A stretch of DNA of 64,000 nt, taken from positions 1 to 64,000 of the forward strand of contig NZ_BMUY01000021.1 of assembly GCF_014650435.1 (NCBI RefSeq). The letters are read 5' to 3'. This document shows positions 10,978 through 19,135 of the stretch, piece by piece. The translations under genes were made by a program, and so were the position numbers. Positions within the stretch are counted from its first letter, which is position 1, and every line of letters begins with the position of its first letter. The notes beneath the pieces were generated by a model that was not told the origin of the DNA, ran no database searches, and saw only the letters and a list, made by a program, of their open reading frames with translations. This DNA is from Streptomyces tendae (GTDB lineage: Bacteria; Actinomycetota; Actinomycetes; Streptomycetales; Streptomycetaceae).

Positions 10978-11779
10978 CGTTCAGCCTCCTGCGCGCCAGT
11001 ACCGCCTCCGCGAGCACCAGGTCCAGCGGACGCGTCACCTTGAACGCCTCCTCGTGCCCCGGCACCACCACCACCGCGAGCCCCAGCTGCTCGACCATGC
11101 TCGCGTCGTCGGTGACGTCGTCGGTCACCGTCCCGTGGGCCCGCACCAGCGTCGCGCGGTCGAAACCCTGCGGGGTCTGCACGGCACGCAGCCGCGCCCG
11201 CTCCGGCGTCGCCACCACCGGCTCCGGCTCCCCCGGCACCGCGGCGGGCTCGACCTGCTTGACGGTGTCGGCGAGCGGCACCGCCGGCACCACGGCGGGC
11301 GCGCCCTCCCGTACGGCGTCGATCACGGCGTCCACCGTGTCCACCGGCACCAGCGGCCGGGCCGCGTCGTGCACCAGGACGATGTCGTATTCGGGCGGCA
11401 GCGCGTCCAGGCCGAGCCGTACCGACTCCTGCCGGGTCTCGCCGCCGGGCACCACGACGAAGTCGGTCCTCTCGGGCAGCGAGTGCGCGTCGAGGAGGCT
11501 CTTGACCTCTCCCGCGCCGTCGGGCGGGGCGACGACCACGACGAGGGAGACCCCGTTGGAGGCGGCCATCGCCCGGACCGCGTGGATGAGCATGGGCGTG
11601 CCGCCCAGCGCGCGCAGGGCCTTGGGGGCACCCGGGCCGAGCCGTACGCCCCGGCCCGCGGCCGGAATCACGGCTGCGGTCCTGGCATGCGGACGGTCCG
11701 GGGAAGACGCCTCCGCAGACGTCTCGAAGGACGTCCCGGCAGACGTCTCGGTGGGTGAGGGACGCGATTCGTCAGACAT
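10967..11779 (-). CDS. ispD: 2-C-methyl-D-erythritol 4-phosphate cytidylyltransferase
   Basis: 270 residues. After a ~33-residue Ser/Glu-rich N-terminal extension comes the IspD core: AAVIPAAGRGVRLGPGAPKAL (CTP-binding loop with catalytic Arg/Lys), VHDAARPLV, and ATLVRAHG. It transfers CMP to methylerythritol 4-phosphate, two steps before IspF. The extension is poorly conserved and the true start might be further inside, but the ATG at 11779 is the first one. The carD-ispD-ispF order is conserved in mycobacteria and streptomycetes. Confidence 0.93.
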   Translation of the reverse strand: MSDESRPSPTETSAGTSFETSAEASSPDRPHARTAAVIPAAGRGVRLGPGAPKALRALGGTPMLIHAVRAMAASNGVSLVVVVAPPDGAGEVKSLLDAHSLPERTDFVVVPGGETRQESVRLGLDALPPEYDIVLVHDAARPLVPVDTVDAVIDAVREGAPAVVPAVPLADTVKQVEPAAVPGEPEPVVATPERARLRAVQTPQGFDRATLVRAHGTVTDDVTDDASMVEQLGLAVVVVPGHEEAFKVTRPLDLVLAEAVLARRRLNDGF

Positions 11780-12094
11780 CGGTTCCTGTCAGGTTTGTGT
11801 GCTCGACCTAGTTGGGTATGGCCTCACCGTGCCGGGCGCGATGCCTTGACCGGACCCTTCCGTGACCCTGGTCGAGCCAGCAGCCCGGGCCCGGCACGCC
11901 AGGACCCGGGGAAACCTCCCGGGATGAGCGTACGAGGATCATGGGCATCCGGACGTCCGGATGCCGGAAACCGTGTCCGGGTACGAACATGCCGCAGCGC
12001 CCGGCGACAGCAAGGATGTCATCGGGCACCGCGGCATTTCAGTGCGCTGAACCGAGTGGCTGACGGTCTGCGCCTCGCCTCGGATCCAGTCGGA
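11780..12094. other. Non-coding gap between carD and ispD
   Basis: No convincing gene. It contains a perfect 22-bp palindrome at 11944-11965 (half-site GGCATCCGGAC), which could be a carD terminator or a regulator site, and a TATGGCC/TTGGG-rich stretch next to the ispD start where a promoter may lie. Confidence 0.5.
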
Positions 12095-12577
12095 TCAGGA
12101 GGCGAGCACCTCGTCGAGCAGGGCCTCCGCCTTGTCCTCGTTGGTGTTCTCCGCGAGAGCCAGCTCGCTCACCAGGATCTGGCGGGCCTTGGCGAGCATG
12201 CGCTTCTCACCTGCGGAGAGTCCGCGCTCGCGCTCCCGGCGCCACAGGTCGCGCACTACTTCCGCGACCTTGATGACGTCGCCGGAGGCGAGCTTCTCCA
12301 GGTTTGCCTTGTAACGACGCGACCAGTTCGTGGGCTCCTCGGCGTACGGCGCGCGCAGTACTTCGAAGACCCGGTCCAGCCCGTCCTGACCGACCACATC
12401 ACGCACGCCGACGAACTCCGCATTGTCCGCTGGCACACGTACCGTCAGGTCGCCCTGGGCGACCTTCAGCACCAAGTAGGTCTTGTCCACGCCTTTGATC
12501 TGGCGAGTTTCGATAGCCTCGATCAGCGCGGCCCCGTGATGGGGATAGACCACGGTGTCGCCAACCTTGAACGTCAT
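12095..12577 (-). CDS. carD: CarD-family RNA polymerase-binding transcription regulator
   Basis: 160 residues, full length. The N-terminal Tudor-like RNAP-interaction domain (MTFKVGDTVVYPHHGAA) contacts the beta subunit lobe. The C-terminal helical domain carries the conserved basic/Trp patch (NWSRRYKANLEK, LWRRERERGLS) that stabilises open complexes at promoters. In actinobacteria CarD is essential and acts at rRNA and stress promoters. GGAAGGGG precedes the ATG. It lies between ispD and an LpqE-like lipoprotein gene, the same neighbourhood as in Mycobacterium. Confidence 0.96.
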   Translation of the reverse strand: MTFKVGDTVVYPHHGAALIEAIETRQIKGVDKTYLVLKVAQGDLTVRVPADNAEFVGVRDVVGQDGLDRVFEVLRAPYAEEPTNWSRRYKANLEKLASGDVIKVAEVVRDLWRRERERGLSAGEKRMLAKARQILVSELALAENTNEDKAEALLDEVLAS

Positions 12578-12605
12578 GTGACAGGTACCCCTTCCGTGGC
12601 TATCC

Positions 12606-12634
12606 AGGGTAACACGGAAACGGCGTCTTCTGAA
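12606..12634 (-). promoter_or_regulatory. Candidate carD promoter
   Basis: On the minus strand TTCAGA (12634-12629), a 17-base spacer and TACCCT (12611-12606) lie just upstream of carD. This resembles a HrdB-type promoter with a short leader. Confidence 0.45.
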
Positions 12635-12874
12635 TGGCGTTTTCGCAGGTCAGGGCATATCTCGGGGCTTGACAACAGCGACACGAACGTGCTGCGCCGG
12701 GCCGGCGGAAGAAAGTATTCGCAGGTCGGAGCGGCTCTCCAGGCCGGGCGAAACACGCACGTCACACACATCCGGAGCCTCCGCCACCCGCCCGAAGATC
12801 CCGATATGTCCGGTTCCACGCGTGCGACTTCCGCTACTCCGTTCGGTGGCCGTGACGGGGTTCCGGACGATTCC

Positions 12875-12921
12875 GGAATTGATCACGAGCCACCCCGGCG
12901 GGCCCACCGGTGATCAATTCC
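12875..12921. repeat. Perfect 12-bp inverted repeat in the carD/LpqE-like intergenic region
   Basis: GGAATTGATCAC (12875-12886) and GTGATCAATTCC (12910-12921) flank 23 bases. It lies in a 621-base stretch (12578-13198) with no convincing gene. Further along, AAGGCCGC...GCGGCTTT around 13123-13152 can also fold. The repeat could be a terminator-like or regulatory RNA hairpin or a protein site; nothing else in the gap is recognisable apart from the carD promoter. Confidence 0.55.
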
Positions 12922-13198
12922 CCGGCCGCCCGCGCATTCCTTCACGGAAATTTCGCGTGCCGATCCTCGACCTGTATGGCGGAGGGCTTCATAGCTGAAT
13001 GTCGGACGAGTACGAGCCGCTAAACGGCCCGTCCGAGCGTCCGGGGCCTACCGCCTGCCGAGCGAAGCGGGATGTCTTCGGGGAGGGTCGGGTGCGGCGG
13101 CCCGAGAACGGCTCGGTAGCCTAAGGCCGCTGACAGCCACTTAGGGCGGCTTTATCCGTTGCCGCCACCCCGCTCGAGTCCAAGGAGTTGCCGCCGCC

Positions 13199-13939
13199 GT
13201 GAGCAGCAGCCTTCGACGCGGTGCCCTCGCCGCCGCCGCCATCGCGTTCTCGATCGCCTCGCTCGCCGCGTGCGGCGCCGGTCACAACGCCCAGACGCTG
13301 GAGATCAAGCCGGACAACGCCGCGACGTCCGTCGGCAACATCAAGATCCAGAACGCGGTCGTCATCACCCAGCCGGACCTGGAGTCGACCGGCCCGGCCG
13401 TGGTCTCCGCCACCCTGTTCAACGGCAGCGACAAGGACCAGACCCTCGAGTCCGTCACCGTGGCCGGAACCGACAAGTCCGCCGAGCTGAAGCCCGCCAA
13501 GGGCGAGAAGGGCGACCTGACCGTCCCGGCCGGCGGCTCGCTGATCCTCGGCGGCAAGGACAACGCCGCCGCGGTCCTGCCCAGCAGCCGCGAGGCGATC
13601 CGGGACGGCAACGCGCAGAAGATCACCTTCACCTTCAGCGAGACCGGCGCGGTCAGCCTGCGCGCGTTCGTCGTCCCCGCCGAGAGCTTCTTCTCCGAGT
13701 GGGGCCCGAGCGAGACCCCGGCGGCCCCGGGCGCCTCCGCCGAGCCCTCCGGGGAAGCCTCCGCCGAGACCTCGGGCGAGCCGGCCGACGGGGAGTCCTC
13801 GGGCACCCCGGCGGACGGCCAGACGGCCGGCGCGGGCGAGTCCACCGGCGACTCCTCCGGCCAGGAGAACGGGACCGACGCGGGCACGGACACCGGCACC
13901 GACGCGGGCACCGGGACCGGCACCGAAGCCGGTCACTGA
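13199..13939 (+). CDS. LpqE-like secreted lipoprotein
   Basis: 246 residues. AAGGAG precedes a GTG start. A lipoprotein signal ends at lipobox SLAAC, then comes a ~150-residue beta-rich domain (KIQNAVVIT, VSATLFNGSD, VPAGGSLILGG, FTFSETGAVSLRAFVVP) resembling the DUF461/PCu(A)C-like fold of mycobacterial LpqE. The last ~75 residues are Gly/Ser/Glu/Thr repeats and probably disordered cell-wall linker. The gene is divergent from carD exactly as lpqE is from carD in Mycobacterium tuberculosis. Metal-binding His/Met residues of true copper chaperones are not obvious, so the ligand is unknown. Confidence 0.82.
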   Translation: MSSSLRRGALAAAAIAFSIASLAACGAGHNAQTLEIKPDNAATSVGNIKIQNAVVITQPDLESTGPAVVSATLFNGSDKDQTLESVTVAGTDKSAELKPAKGEKGDLTVPAGGSLILGGKDNAAAVLPSSREAIRDGNAQKITFTFSETGAVSLRAFVVPAESFFSEWGPSETPAAPGASAEPSGEASAETSGEPADGESSGTPADGQTAGAGESTGDSSGQENGTDAGTDTGTDAGTGTGTEAGH

Positions 13940-13997
13940 GCGCCGTACCGTACGGACGCACCCGCGTACGACCACGCGCACGAACGCCACGTACGAC

Positions 13998-14034
13998 CGA
14001 AGGGCGGGACCTCTCCGTGAGGTCCCGCCCTTCG
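13998..14034. terminator. Bidirectional terminator between the LpqE-like gene and phoP
   Basis: A perfect 15-bp stem (13998-14012 / 14020-14034) with a 7-base loop between two converging genes. Confidence 0.92.
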
Positions 14035-14056
14035 CCCGTGTCCGGGGGTCGCCGGC

Positions 14057-14737
14057 CTACGGCTCGAACTTGTAGCCCAGCCCGCGCACCGTCACCAGGT
14101 ACCGCGGCGCGCCCGGGTCGGGCTCGATCTTGGCGCGCAGCCGCTTGACGTGGACGTCGAGGGTCTTGGTGTCACCGACGTAGTCGGCGCCCCAGACCCG
14201 GTCGATCAACTGCATGCGGGTCAGCACCCGACCGGCGTTGCGCAGCAGCATCTCCAGCAGGTCGAACTCCTTCAGCGGCAGGTCGACCTTGGTGCCGCCG
14301 ACGGTCACCACGTGCCGGTCGACGTCCATGCGGACGGGACCGGCCTCCAGGGCGGCCGGGGCGACCTCCTCCGGCTCGCCGCGCCGGCGCAGTACGGCAC
14401 GGATGCGGGCGACCAGCTCGCGCGAGGAGAAGGGCTTGGTGACGTAGTCGTCGGCCCCTATCTCCAGCCCGACAACCTTGTCGATCTCGCTGTCCTTGGC
14501 CGTCACCATGATCACGGGGACGTTCGAGCGGCCGCGCAGCTGGCGGCAGACCTCGGTGCCCGGCAGGCCGGGCAGCATCAGGTCGAGGAGCACGAGGTCG
14601 GCGCCGTTGCGCTCGAACTCGTCGAGTCCGTCGGGGCCGGTGGTCGCGATGGCGACCTCGAAGCCCTCCTTGCGGAGCATGTACGACAGGGCGTCGGAGA
14701 AGGACTCCTCGTCCTCGACGACGAGCACACGGGTCAC
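14057..14737 (-). CDS. phoP: PhoP: response regulator of the phosphate-starvation system
   Basis: 226 residues, OmpR/PhoB family. The receiver domain has acidic residues VVEDEE, phospho-acceptor Asp52 (LVLLDLMLPG), Thr79 region and Lys101 (TKPF). The C-terminal winged helix ends in TVRGLGYKFEP. The start is GTG after GGAGG; the GTG overlaps the TGA of phoR (GTGA), implying coupled translation. PhoP activates phosphate-scavenging genes and represses antibiotic and nitrogen genes in Streptomyces by binding PHO boxes, one of which lies upstream at 16115. Confidence 0.96.
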   Translation of the reverse strand: MTRVLVVEDEESFSDALSYMLRKEGFEVAIATTGPDGLDEFERNGADLVLLDLMLPGLPGTEVCRQLRGRSNVPVIMVTAKDSEIDKVVGLEIGADDYVTKPFSSRELVARIRAVLRRRGEPEEVAPAALEAGPVRMDVDRHVVTVGGTKVDLPLKEFDLLEMLLRNAGRVLTRMQLIDRVWGADYVGDTKTLDVHVKRLRAKIEPDPGAPRYLVTVRGLGYKFEP

Positions 14738-16041
14738 GGAAGGACCTCCGGGGCGGGAAACGTTTCGTACGGGGATGTATGGGGGGAATGCACGGAATGC
14801 GAGGAATGGGGGGCATGGGGGGAAGCGGACGACCGCTCGGTCTCGTCGCTGAGCCCGGCGCGGTCGGAGCGCCGCTGTGCGCGGTCGCGGGCGAGGCCCG
14901 CCTCCGGCAGTCGCAGGGTGAACGTGGAGCCCTGGCCTTCGGCGCTCCACACCGTGACCTCCCCGCCGTGCGAGGCGACCACGTGCTTGACGATCGCGAG
15001 ACCCAGACCGGTGCCTCCGGTGGCCCGGGAGCGGGCCGGGTCGACGCGGTAGAAGCGCTCGAAGACGCGCTCCTTGTCCTTCTCCGAGATGCCGATGCCC
15101 TGGTCGGTCACGGCGATCTCGATCAGGTCGCCGCCGGGGGCGGCGACACGGCGGGCGGCTATGCCGACGCGAGTGCGGGCCGGCGAGTAGTTGACGGCGT
15201 TCTCCACGAGGTTGCCGAGGGCCGCGGCGAGCTGGCCGCGGTTGCCGCGCACGTGCAGATCCGCCGTGCCTCCGGCGGCCATGGTGATCTGCTTGGTGCC
15301 GGCCGCGTGCCGGCAGCGGTCGATGGCCTCGGCGACCAGCTCGTCCACCCGGACGGGCTCAGCGTCGTCGAGGGGGTCGTCGTTCTGGACCCGGGAGAGG
15401 TCGATGAGCTCCTGGACGAGGTTCGTCAGCCGGGTCGCCTCGATCTGCATGCGCCCGGCGAACCGCTCCACGGCCTCCGGGTCGTCCGCCGCGTCCATCA
15501 CGGCCTCGGACAGCAGCGAGAGCGCCCCGACCGGGGTCTTCAGCTCGTGGCTCACGTTGGCGACGAAGTCACGCCGTACGGCCTCGATGCGGCGGGCCTC
15601 GGTGAGGTCCTCGACCAGCAGCAGCACCAGCCGCGAGCCGAGGGGCGCGACGCGTGCGGAGACGGCGAGGGCCTCCCCCCGCCCGTTCCCGCGCCGCGGC
15701 AGGTCCAGCTCGACCTGCCGTATCTCTCCGTCCCGCCGGGTGTCCCTGGCCATCTGCAGCATGGGCTCGACGGCGAGCTTGCCGCCCCGGACCAGGCCGA
15801 GGGCGTACGCCGCCGAGCTGGCCTTGACCACCGCGTCGGCCTCGTCGAGGACGACGGCGGAGGAGCGCAGCACGGAAAGGACGGTGTCGACACCCGGCGG
15901 CAGCACGGGGTCCGTGTGGAGCGAGGTGCGCGTGGGGCGCTTCTGTTCCCGCTCGCTCCAGCGGAACGCCAGCACGGCGATGACGCCGGTGAGTACTCCG
16001 GCGATCGCCGCCACTGCGGCGACCGCCGCGTTCACGTCCAT
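14734..16041 (-). CDS. phoR: PhoR (SenX3-like) sensor histidine kinase
   Basis: 435 residues. One N-terminal membrane helix (AAVAAVAAIAGVLTGVIAVLAF), a PAS-like region, then the H-box ANVSHELKTP with His165, an N-box (NLVENAVNYS), and G boxes DQGIGI and GGTGLGLAI. The C-terminal ~50 residues are Ser/His/Pro-rich and unusual for the family. It phosphorylates PhoP when phosphate is low, with PhoU in the signalling chain. TAACCT lies six bases before the ATG, so the phoRP message may be leaderless; GGAGA also sits there but is very close to the ATG. Confidence 0.95.
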   Translation of the reverse strand: MDVNAAVAAVAAIAGVLTGVIAVLAFRWSEREQKRPTRTSLHTDPVLPPGVDTVLSVLRSSAVVLDEADAVVKASSAAYALGLVRGGKLAVEPMLQMARDTRRDGEIRQVELDLPRRGNGRGEALAVSARVAPLGSRLVLLLVEDLTEARRIEAVRRDFVANVSHELKTPVGALSLLSEAVMDAADDPEAVERFAGRMQIEATRLTNLVQELIDLSRVQNDDPLDDAEPVRVDELVAEAIDRCRHAAGTKQITMAAGGTADLHVRGNRGQLAAALGNLVENAVNYSPARTRVGIAARRVAAPGGDLIEIAVTDQGIGISEKDKERVFERFYRVDPARSRATGGTGLGLAIVKHVVASHGGEVTVWSAEGQGSTFTLRLPEAGLARDRAQRRSDRAGLSDETERSSASPHAPHSSHSVHSPHTSPYETFPAPEVLP

Positions 16042-16114
16042 GTCTCCAGGTTAGGCACGCCGAACCGTCCCGCCCCAGCCATCGGAGTGCGACCTCGAAC
16101 ACTCGTCGCCCAGA

Positions 16115-16147
16115 GTTCACCTTGGAGCCAGGGACGGTTCATTTGGG
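16115..16147. promoter_or_regulatory. PHO box (three 11-bp PhoP direct-repeat units)
   Basis: Three consecutive 11-mers: GTTCACCTTGG (16115-16125), AGCCAGGGACG (16126-16136, degenerate) and GTTCATTTGGG (16137-16147). This is the layout of Streptomyces PhoP sites (GTTCACC-type direct repeats), placed in the divergent phoR-phoP / phoU intergenic region. It implies autoregulation of phoRP and control of phoU by phosphorylated PhoP. Confidence 0.92.
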
Positions 16148-16255
16148 GTGCCGGAAACGGACGCGTACAGGCCGGAACGTGTAAGCGTGGGGGCACGGCG
16201 AGGGGCGCGAGGCCGTCTTCGAGCCCCCGAAACGGACGTACGAGAGGGAATCCTG

Positions 16256-16945
16256 ATGCGGGACGCGTACCACGAGGAACTTGATTCGATCGGTGACGGT
16301 CTGGTGGAGATGGCCCGGCTGGTCGGGTCGGCCATCGGACGCGCCACGACCGCGATCCTCGACTCCGACCTGAAGCTGGCCGAGGCCGTCATCGAGGCGG
16401 ACCAGAAGGTCGACGACCTCCAGCACGAGCTGGAGGCCCGGGCGATAACCCTGCTGGCCCGCCAGCAGCCGGTGGCGACGGACCTGCGGATCGTCGTCAC
16501 CTCGCTGCGGATGTCGGCCGACCTGGAGCGTTCGGGCGACCTGGCCCAGCACGTGGCCAAGCTGGCCCGGCTGCGCTACCCGGAGCGTGCGGTGCCGCAC
16601 GACCTGCACGCCACCATCCTGGAGATGGGCCAGCTCGCTCAGCGCCTGATGGCGAAGGCCGCCGAGGTGATCATCACCAAGGACGTCGACCTGGCCCTCC
16701 AGCTGGAGCAGGACGACGACGCGATGGACCTCCTGCACCGCACGCTCTTCCAGCACCTGATGGACGACCGCTGGAAGCACGGCATCGAGACGGCGGTCGA
16801 CGTGACGCTGCTGGGCCGCTACTACGAGCGCTTCGCCGACCACGCGGTCTCGGTCGCCAAGCGGGTGGTCTACCTGGTCACCGGCGAGCACGCGGACGAC
16901 CTCCAGTCGGACATCCAGCCGACGACACAGGTCGAGGGGGCCTGA
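16256..16945 (+). CDS. phoU: PhoU phosphate signalling regulator
   Basis: 229 residues. The chosen ATG follows GAGAGGGA and begins MRDAYHEELDSIGDGLVEMARL. Two homologous three-helix bundles with the acidic metal-binding repeats expected for PhoU (EADQKVDDLQHELE and EQDDDAMDLLHRTLF) are present, and the end RYYERFADHAVSVAKRVVYLVTG is the family signature. PhoU connects phosphate transport status to the PhoR kinase and damps it when phosphate is ample. It is divergent from phoR across a PHO box. Confidence 0.95.
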   Translation: MRDAYHEELDSIGDGLVEMARLVGSAIGRATTAILDSDLKLAEAVIEADQKVDDLQHELEARAITLLARQQPVATDLRIVVTSLRMSADLERSGDLAQHVAKLARLRYPERAVPHDLHATILEMGQLAQRLMAKAAEVIITKDVDLALQLEQDDDAMDLLHRTLFQHLMDDRWKHGIETAVDVTLLGRYYERFADHAVSVAKRVVYLVTGEHADDLQSDIQPTTQVEGA

Positions 16946-16970
16946 GGGGCCGAGTCCGGCCGAGTCCCGC

Positions 16971-17020
16971 GCGTCAACGGCGCAATGGGGCGCGCGTTCG
17001 CTTCCGTGCGCCGTTGATGC
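16971..17020. terminator. phoU terminator
   Basis: GCGTCAACGGCGCA (16971-16984) pairs with TGCGCCGTTGATGC (17007-17020) with a single G-T pair. Confidence 0.8.
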
Positions 17021-17088
17021 GACGGCCGTTAGGGGCGTGCAATGGACCCAGACACCCGGGTCCCAGGCACCCGCTTCCAGGAGGAACC

Positions 17089-17244
17089 ATGGCCGATTCC
17101 CCCAGCACGAAGCCCGACCCCGCACAGGAGCGTCCCACCGAGCAGCCCACCGAGATCCGCAGCCTCCCGCTGATCGCCGCCTGCGGCTGCGGTTCGGGCT
17201 GCGGCTGCGGCTGCCAGTCCGGCAGCCCCTGCCAGTGCGGCTGA
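17089..17244 (+). CDS. 51-residue peptide with Cys/Gly-rich C-terminus
   Basis: The ATG follows CAGGAGGA and the gene ends before a hairpin, so it is well delimited. The first ~28 residues are acidic, Pro/Thr/Glu-rich and Cys-free (leader-like). The last ~22 contain seven Cys interspersed with Gly and three Ser (pattern ACGCGSGCGCGC...SGSPCQCG). This could be a small metal-binding protein or, because a LanC-like cyclase is encoded 600 bases downstream on the same strand, the precursor of a modified peptide. No dehydratase gene lies nearby, so the second idea is speculative. Its position just after phoU is noteworthy. Confidence 0.7.
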   Translation: MADSPSTKPDPAQERPTEQPTEIRSLPLIAACGCGSGCGCGCQSGSPCQCG

Positions 17245-17254
17245 CGCGACGACG

Positions 17255-17288
17255 GTACGGCGGCGGCCGGCAGCCCCGGCCGCCGTAC
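17255..17288. terminator. Terminator after the Cys-rich peptide gene
   Basis: GTACGGCGG... pairs with ...CCGCCGTAC (17255-17288) with one small bulge, directly after the stop. Confidence 0.7.
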
Positions 17289-17344
17289 GGCCGCCGCTGA
17301 CGGCCACCGCCCACGGCCACCCGTGAGTGTCGCGTCGTACGACT

Positions 17345-17360
17345 TGAGTACGGGTACTCA
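17345..17360. promoter_or_regulatory. Palindromic site TGAGTAC-GG-GTACTCA
   Basis: A perfect 7-bp inverted repeat with a 2-base centre, 81 bases upstream of the membrane protein gene at 17441. It looks like a dimeric regulator site or part of a promoter; the cognate regulator is unknown. Confidence 0.5.
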
Positions 17361-17440
17361 GGCTCCGGCTCCGCTCCCGCCCGACCCTGGAGACAGGAAG
17401 CCGGACGAAGCAGACGACGAGCACGGGGAGCCTGATCCCG

Positions 17441-17797
17441 ATGACGAACGCCACCAGCCGCATACGCACCCTGACCCGCCTGACCGTCACCAACCGGGTC
17501 TCGGCGGTCTACCTCGCCCTGGTCGGTGGCGCGATGGCCGTCGCCGCGGCGGAGCCCCTCTTCGCGACCGGCCCCGACGCCTCCCTCATCTGGGTCTGGC
17601 CCGCCCTGTTCACCTTCCCGGCCTTCGGCTTCGTGGCCTGGCTGGGCGAGGCGGGCTGGGGCGGCGAGGCCCCGACGTGGTTCCTCATCGGCGGCATCGT
17701 GCTCTCCGCGCTGGTCCAGTCGCTGGCCCTGGGCGCGGTGTGGCAGACCCTGCGGGGCCGCAGGGGCGACCGCGCCCGCCTGACGACGGCGAACTGA
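17441..17797 (+). CDS. Small membrane protein, SCO4225-like
   Basis: 118 residues with GGGAG before the ATG. Three hydrophobic segments are visible (VYLALVGGAMAVAAAEPLF, LIWVWPALFTFPAFGFVAWL, WFLIGGIVLSALVQSLALGAV). It matches the Streptomyces family I know as SCO4225-type membrane proteins. Only 54 bases separate it from the LanC-like gene, so they may share a transcript. No function is known. Confidence 0.78.
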   Translation: MTNATSRIRTLTRLTVTNRVSAVYLALVGGAMAVAAAEPLFATGPDASLIWVWPALFTFPAFGFVAWLGEAGWGGEAPTWFLIGGIVLSALVQSLALGAVWQTLRGRRGDRARLTTAN

Positions 17798-17851
17798 CCG
17801 CGCCACCTGGGCCCTTGGGCCGGTCCGAGGCGCGGGTGCGAGAGTGACCCC

Positions 17852-19135
17852 ATGACGGCACCAGGAGCCACGGTCGTGGCGGTCGACGAGGTCGAGGACA
17901 TCGCGGTGGACGGACTGCGCTGGCTGACGGGGGCGGCGCGGGAGGCCGCCGACGGCGGCCTCGCCTGGCCGACCAGGCCGTCGGAGGACGCCGACGAACC
18001 GATGCTCTACAACGGCACGGCCGGCACCGTCCCCGTGTTCCTGGATGCCTGGCGGCACTTCGGCGACGACGCGTACGCCGACACCGCCCTGCGCGCGGCC
18101 CGCGCCCTGGCCGCCCGCGTCGACGACCTGGACGACGACTCCCTCTACTTCGGCCGCACCGGCCTGGCCCTGGTCCTGCGCTCCGTCCACGACTGTCTGG
18201 GCGACGCGGCCGCCGGCGAAGCCGCGGACCGCGCCCTCGGCCTGGTCCGCTCCCGCTTCGACGGCACCCGCTGGGGCGCACTGTTCGAGCTGATGGGCGG
18301 CAACGCGGGCATCGGCCTGGGCGCCCTGCTGGCCGGCGACCCCGACCTGGCCGTCCTGGCCGTGGAGCCGTACCTGCGTACGGCGGAGCGGACCGCGCAC
18401 GGCGTCCACTGGCCGCACCGTCCGGACACCGACTCCCGCCTGCACCACGTCTCGCACGGCACCCTCGGCATCGCCCTGGCCCTCGCCCGGGTCGGCGGGG
18501 CCACCGGCCGCGGGGACCTGCTCGACCTGGCGCTGTCCGCCACGGCCGACGTCGTGTCCCGAAACTCCGCGGGCCCCGACGGCTTCCTGGCCCCGCACTC
18601 CACCCCGCAGTTCCACCCGGACCTGATCGACCCGGTCAGCTACGGCTGGTGCCACGGCCCGTCCGGCGACGCCCAGCTCTTCCGCACCCTGCGGGACGTC
18701 ACGGCCGATCCCGTCTGGACCGCGCTGGCCGACCGCTGCTGGCACACGGTCACCCACTCCGGCGTCCCGGAGCGGCTGCGCCCCGGTTTCTGGGACAACA
18801 ACGGCCGCTGCTGCGGCACCGCGGGCGTCCTGGCCCTGGCCTGCGACCGGATCGCCGAGCAGCGGGACGCTTTCGACTTCGCCGACGTCCTGGTCGCGGA
18901 CCTGACCGCCCGCGCGACCCGGGACGGCGAGGGCGCCCGCTGGTCCAACCACGACTACCGGTCCACCCCGGGCGACCTCGAACCGCAGACCGGCTGGGCC
19001 ATGGGCAACGCGGGAATCGTCCGCGAGCTGCTCCGCTACGTACGCCTGGCCCGCGGGGGCTCCCCCGGGTACGCCTTCACGTGGCCGGACCAGCCGCCGG
19101 TGGCCACCGCGCCGGGTCGGTCGCCCGCGCGGTGA
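17852..19135 (+). CDS. Stand-alone LanC-like cyclase homologue with CCG zinc motif
   Basis: 427 residues, the size of lantibiotic cyclases. An alpha/alpha barrel with repeated GxxG motifs (YNGTAGTVPVFL, GNAGIGLGALL, SHGTLGIALAL, CHGPSGDAQLF, CGTAGVLALA, GNAGIVREL). Active-site equivalents: His202 in SHGTLG, Cys267 in WCHG, and Cys320-Cys321 in GRCCG. Canonical LanC enzymes have Cys-His at the last position; the Cys-Cys version is found in the more promiscuous CCG-type LanM cyclase domains. LanC enzymes add Cys thiols to dehydroamino acids. No dehydratase is encoded nearby, so the natural substrate is unclear. The 3' end overlaps the converging SDR gene by 59 bases. Confidence 0.82.
   Translation: MTAPGATVVAVDEVEDIAVDGLRWLTGAAREAADGGLAWPTRPSEDADEPMLYNGTAGTVPVFLDAWRHFGDDAYADTALRAARALAARVDDLDDDSLYFGRTGLALVLRSVHDCLGDAAAGEAADRALGLVRSRFDGTRWGALFELMGGNAGIGLGALLAGDPDLAVLAVEPYLRTAERTAHGVHWPHRPDTDSRLHHVSHGTLGIALALARVGGATGRGDLLDLALSATADVVSRNSAGPDGFLAPHSTPQFHPDLIDPVSYGWCHGPSGDAQLFRTLRDVTADPVWTALADRCWHTVTHSGVPERLRPGFWDNNGRCCGTAGVLALACDRIAEQRDAFDFADVLVADLTARATRDGEGARWSNHDYRSTPGDLEPQTGWAMGNAGIVRELLRYVRLARGGSPGYAFTWPDQPPVATAPGRSPAR

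Noticed and set aside
10320..11849. Long plus-strand frames opposite ispF/ispD
   Set aside because: Arg/Pro/Ala-rich composition without motifs; ispD and ispF are clear on the other strand.
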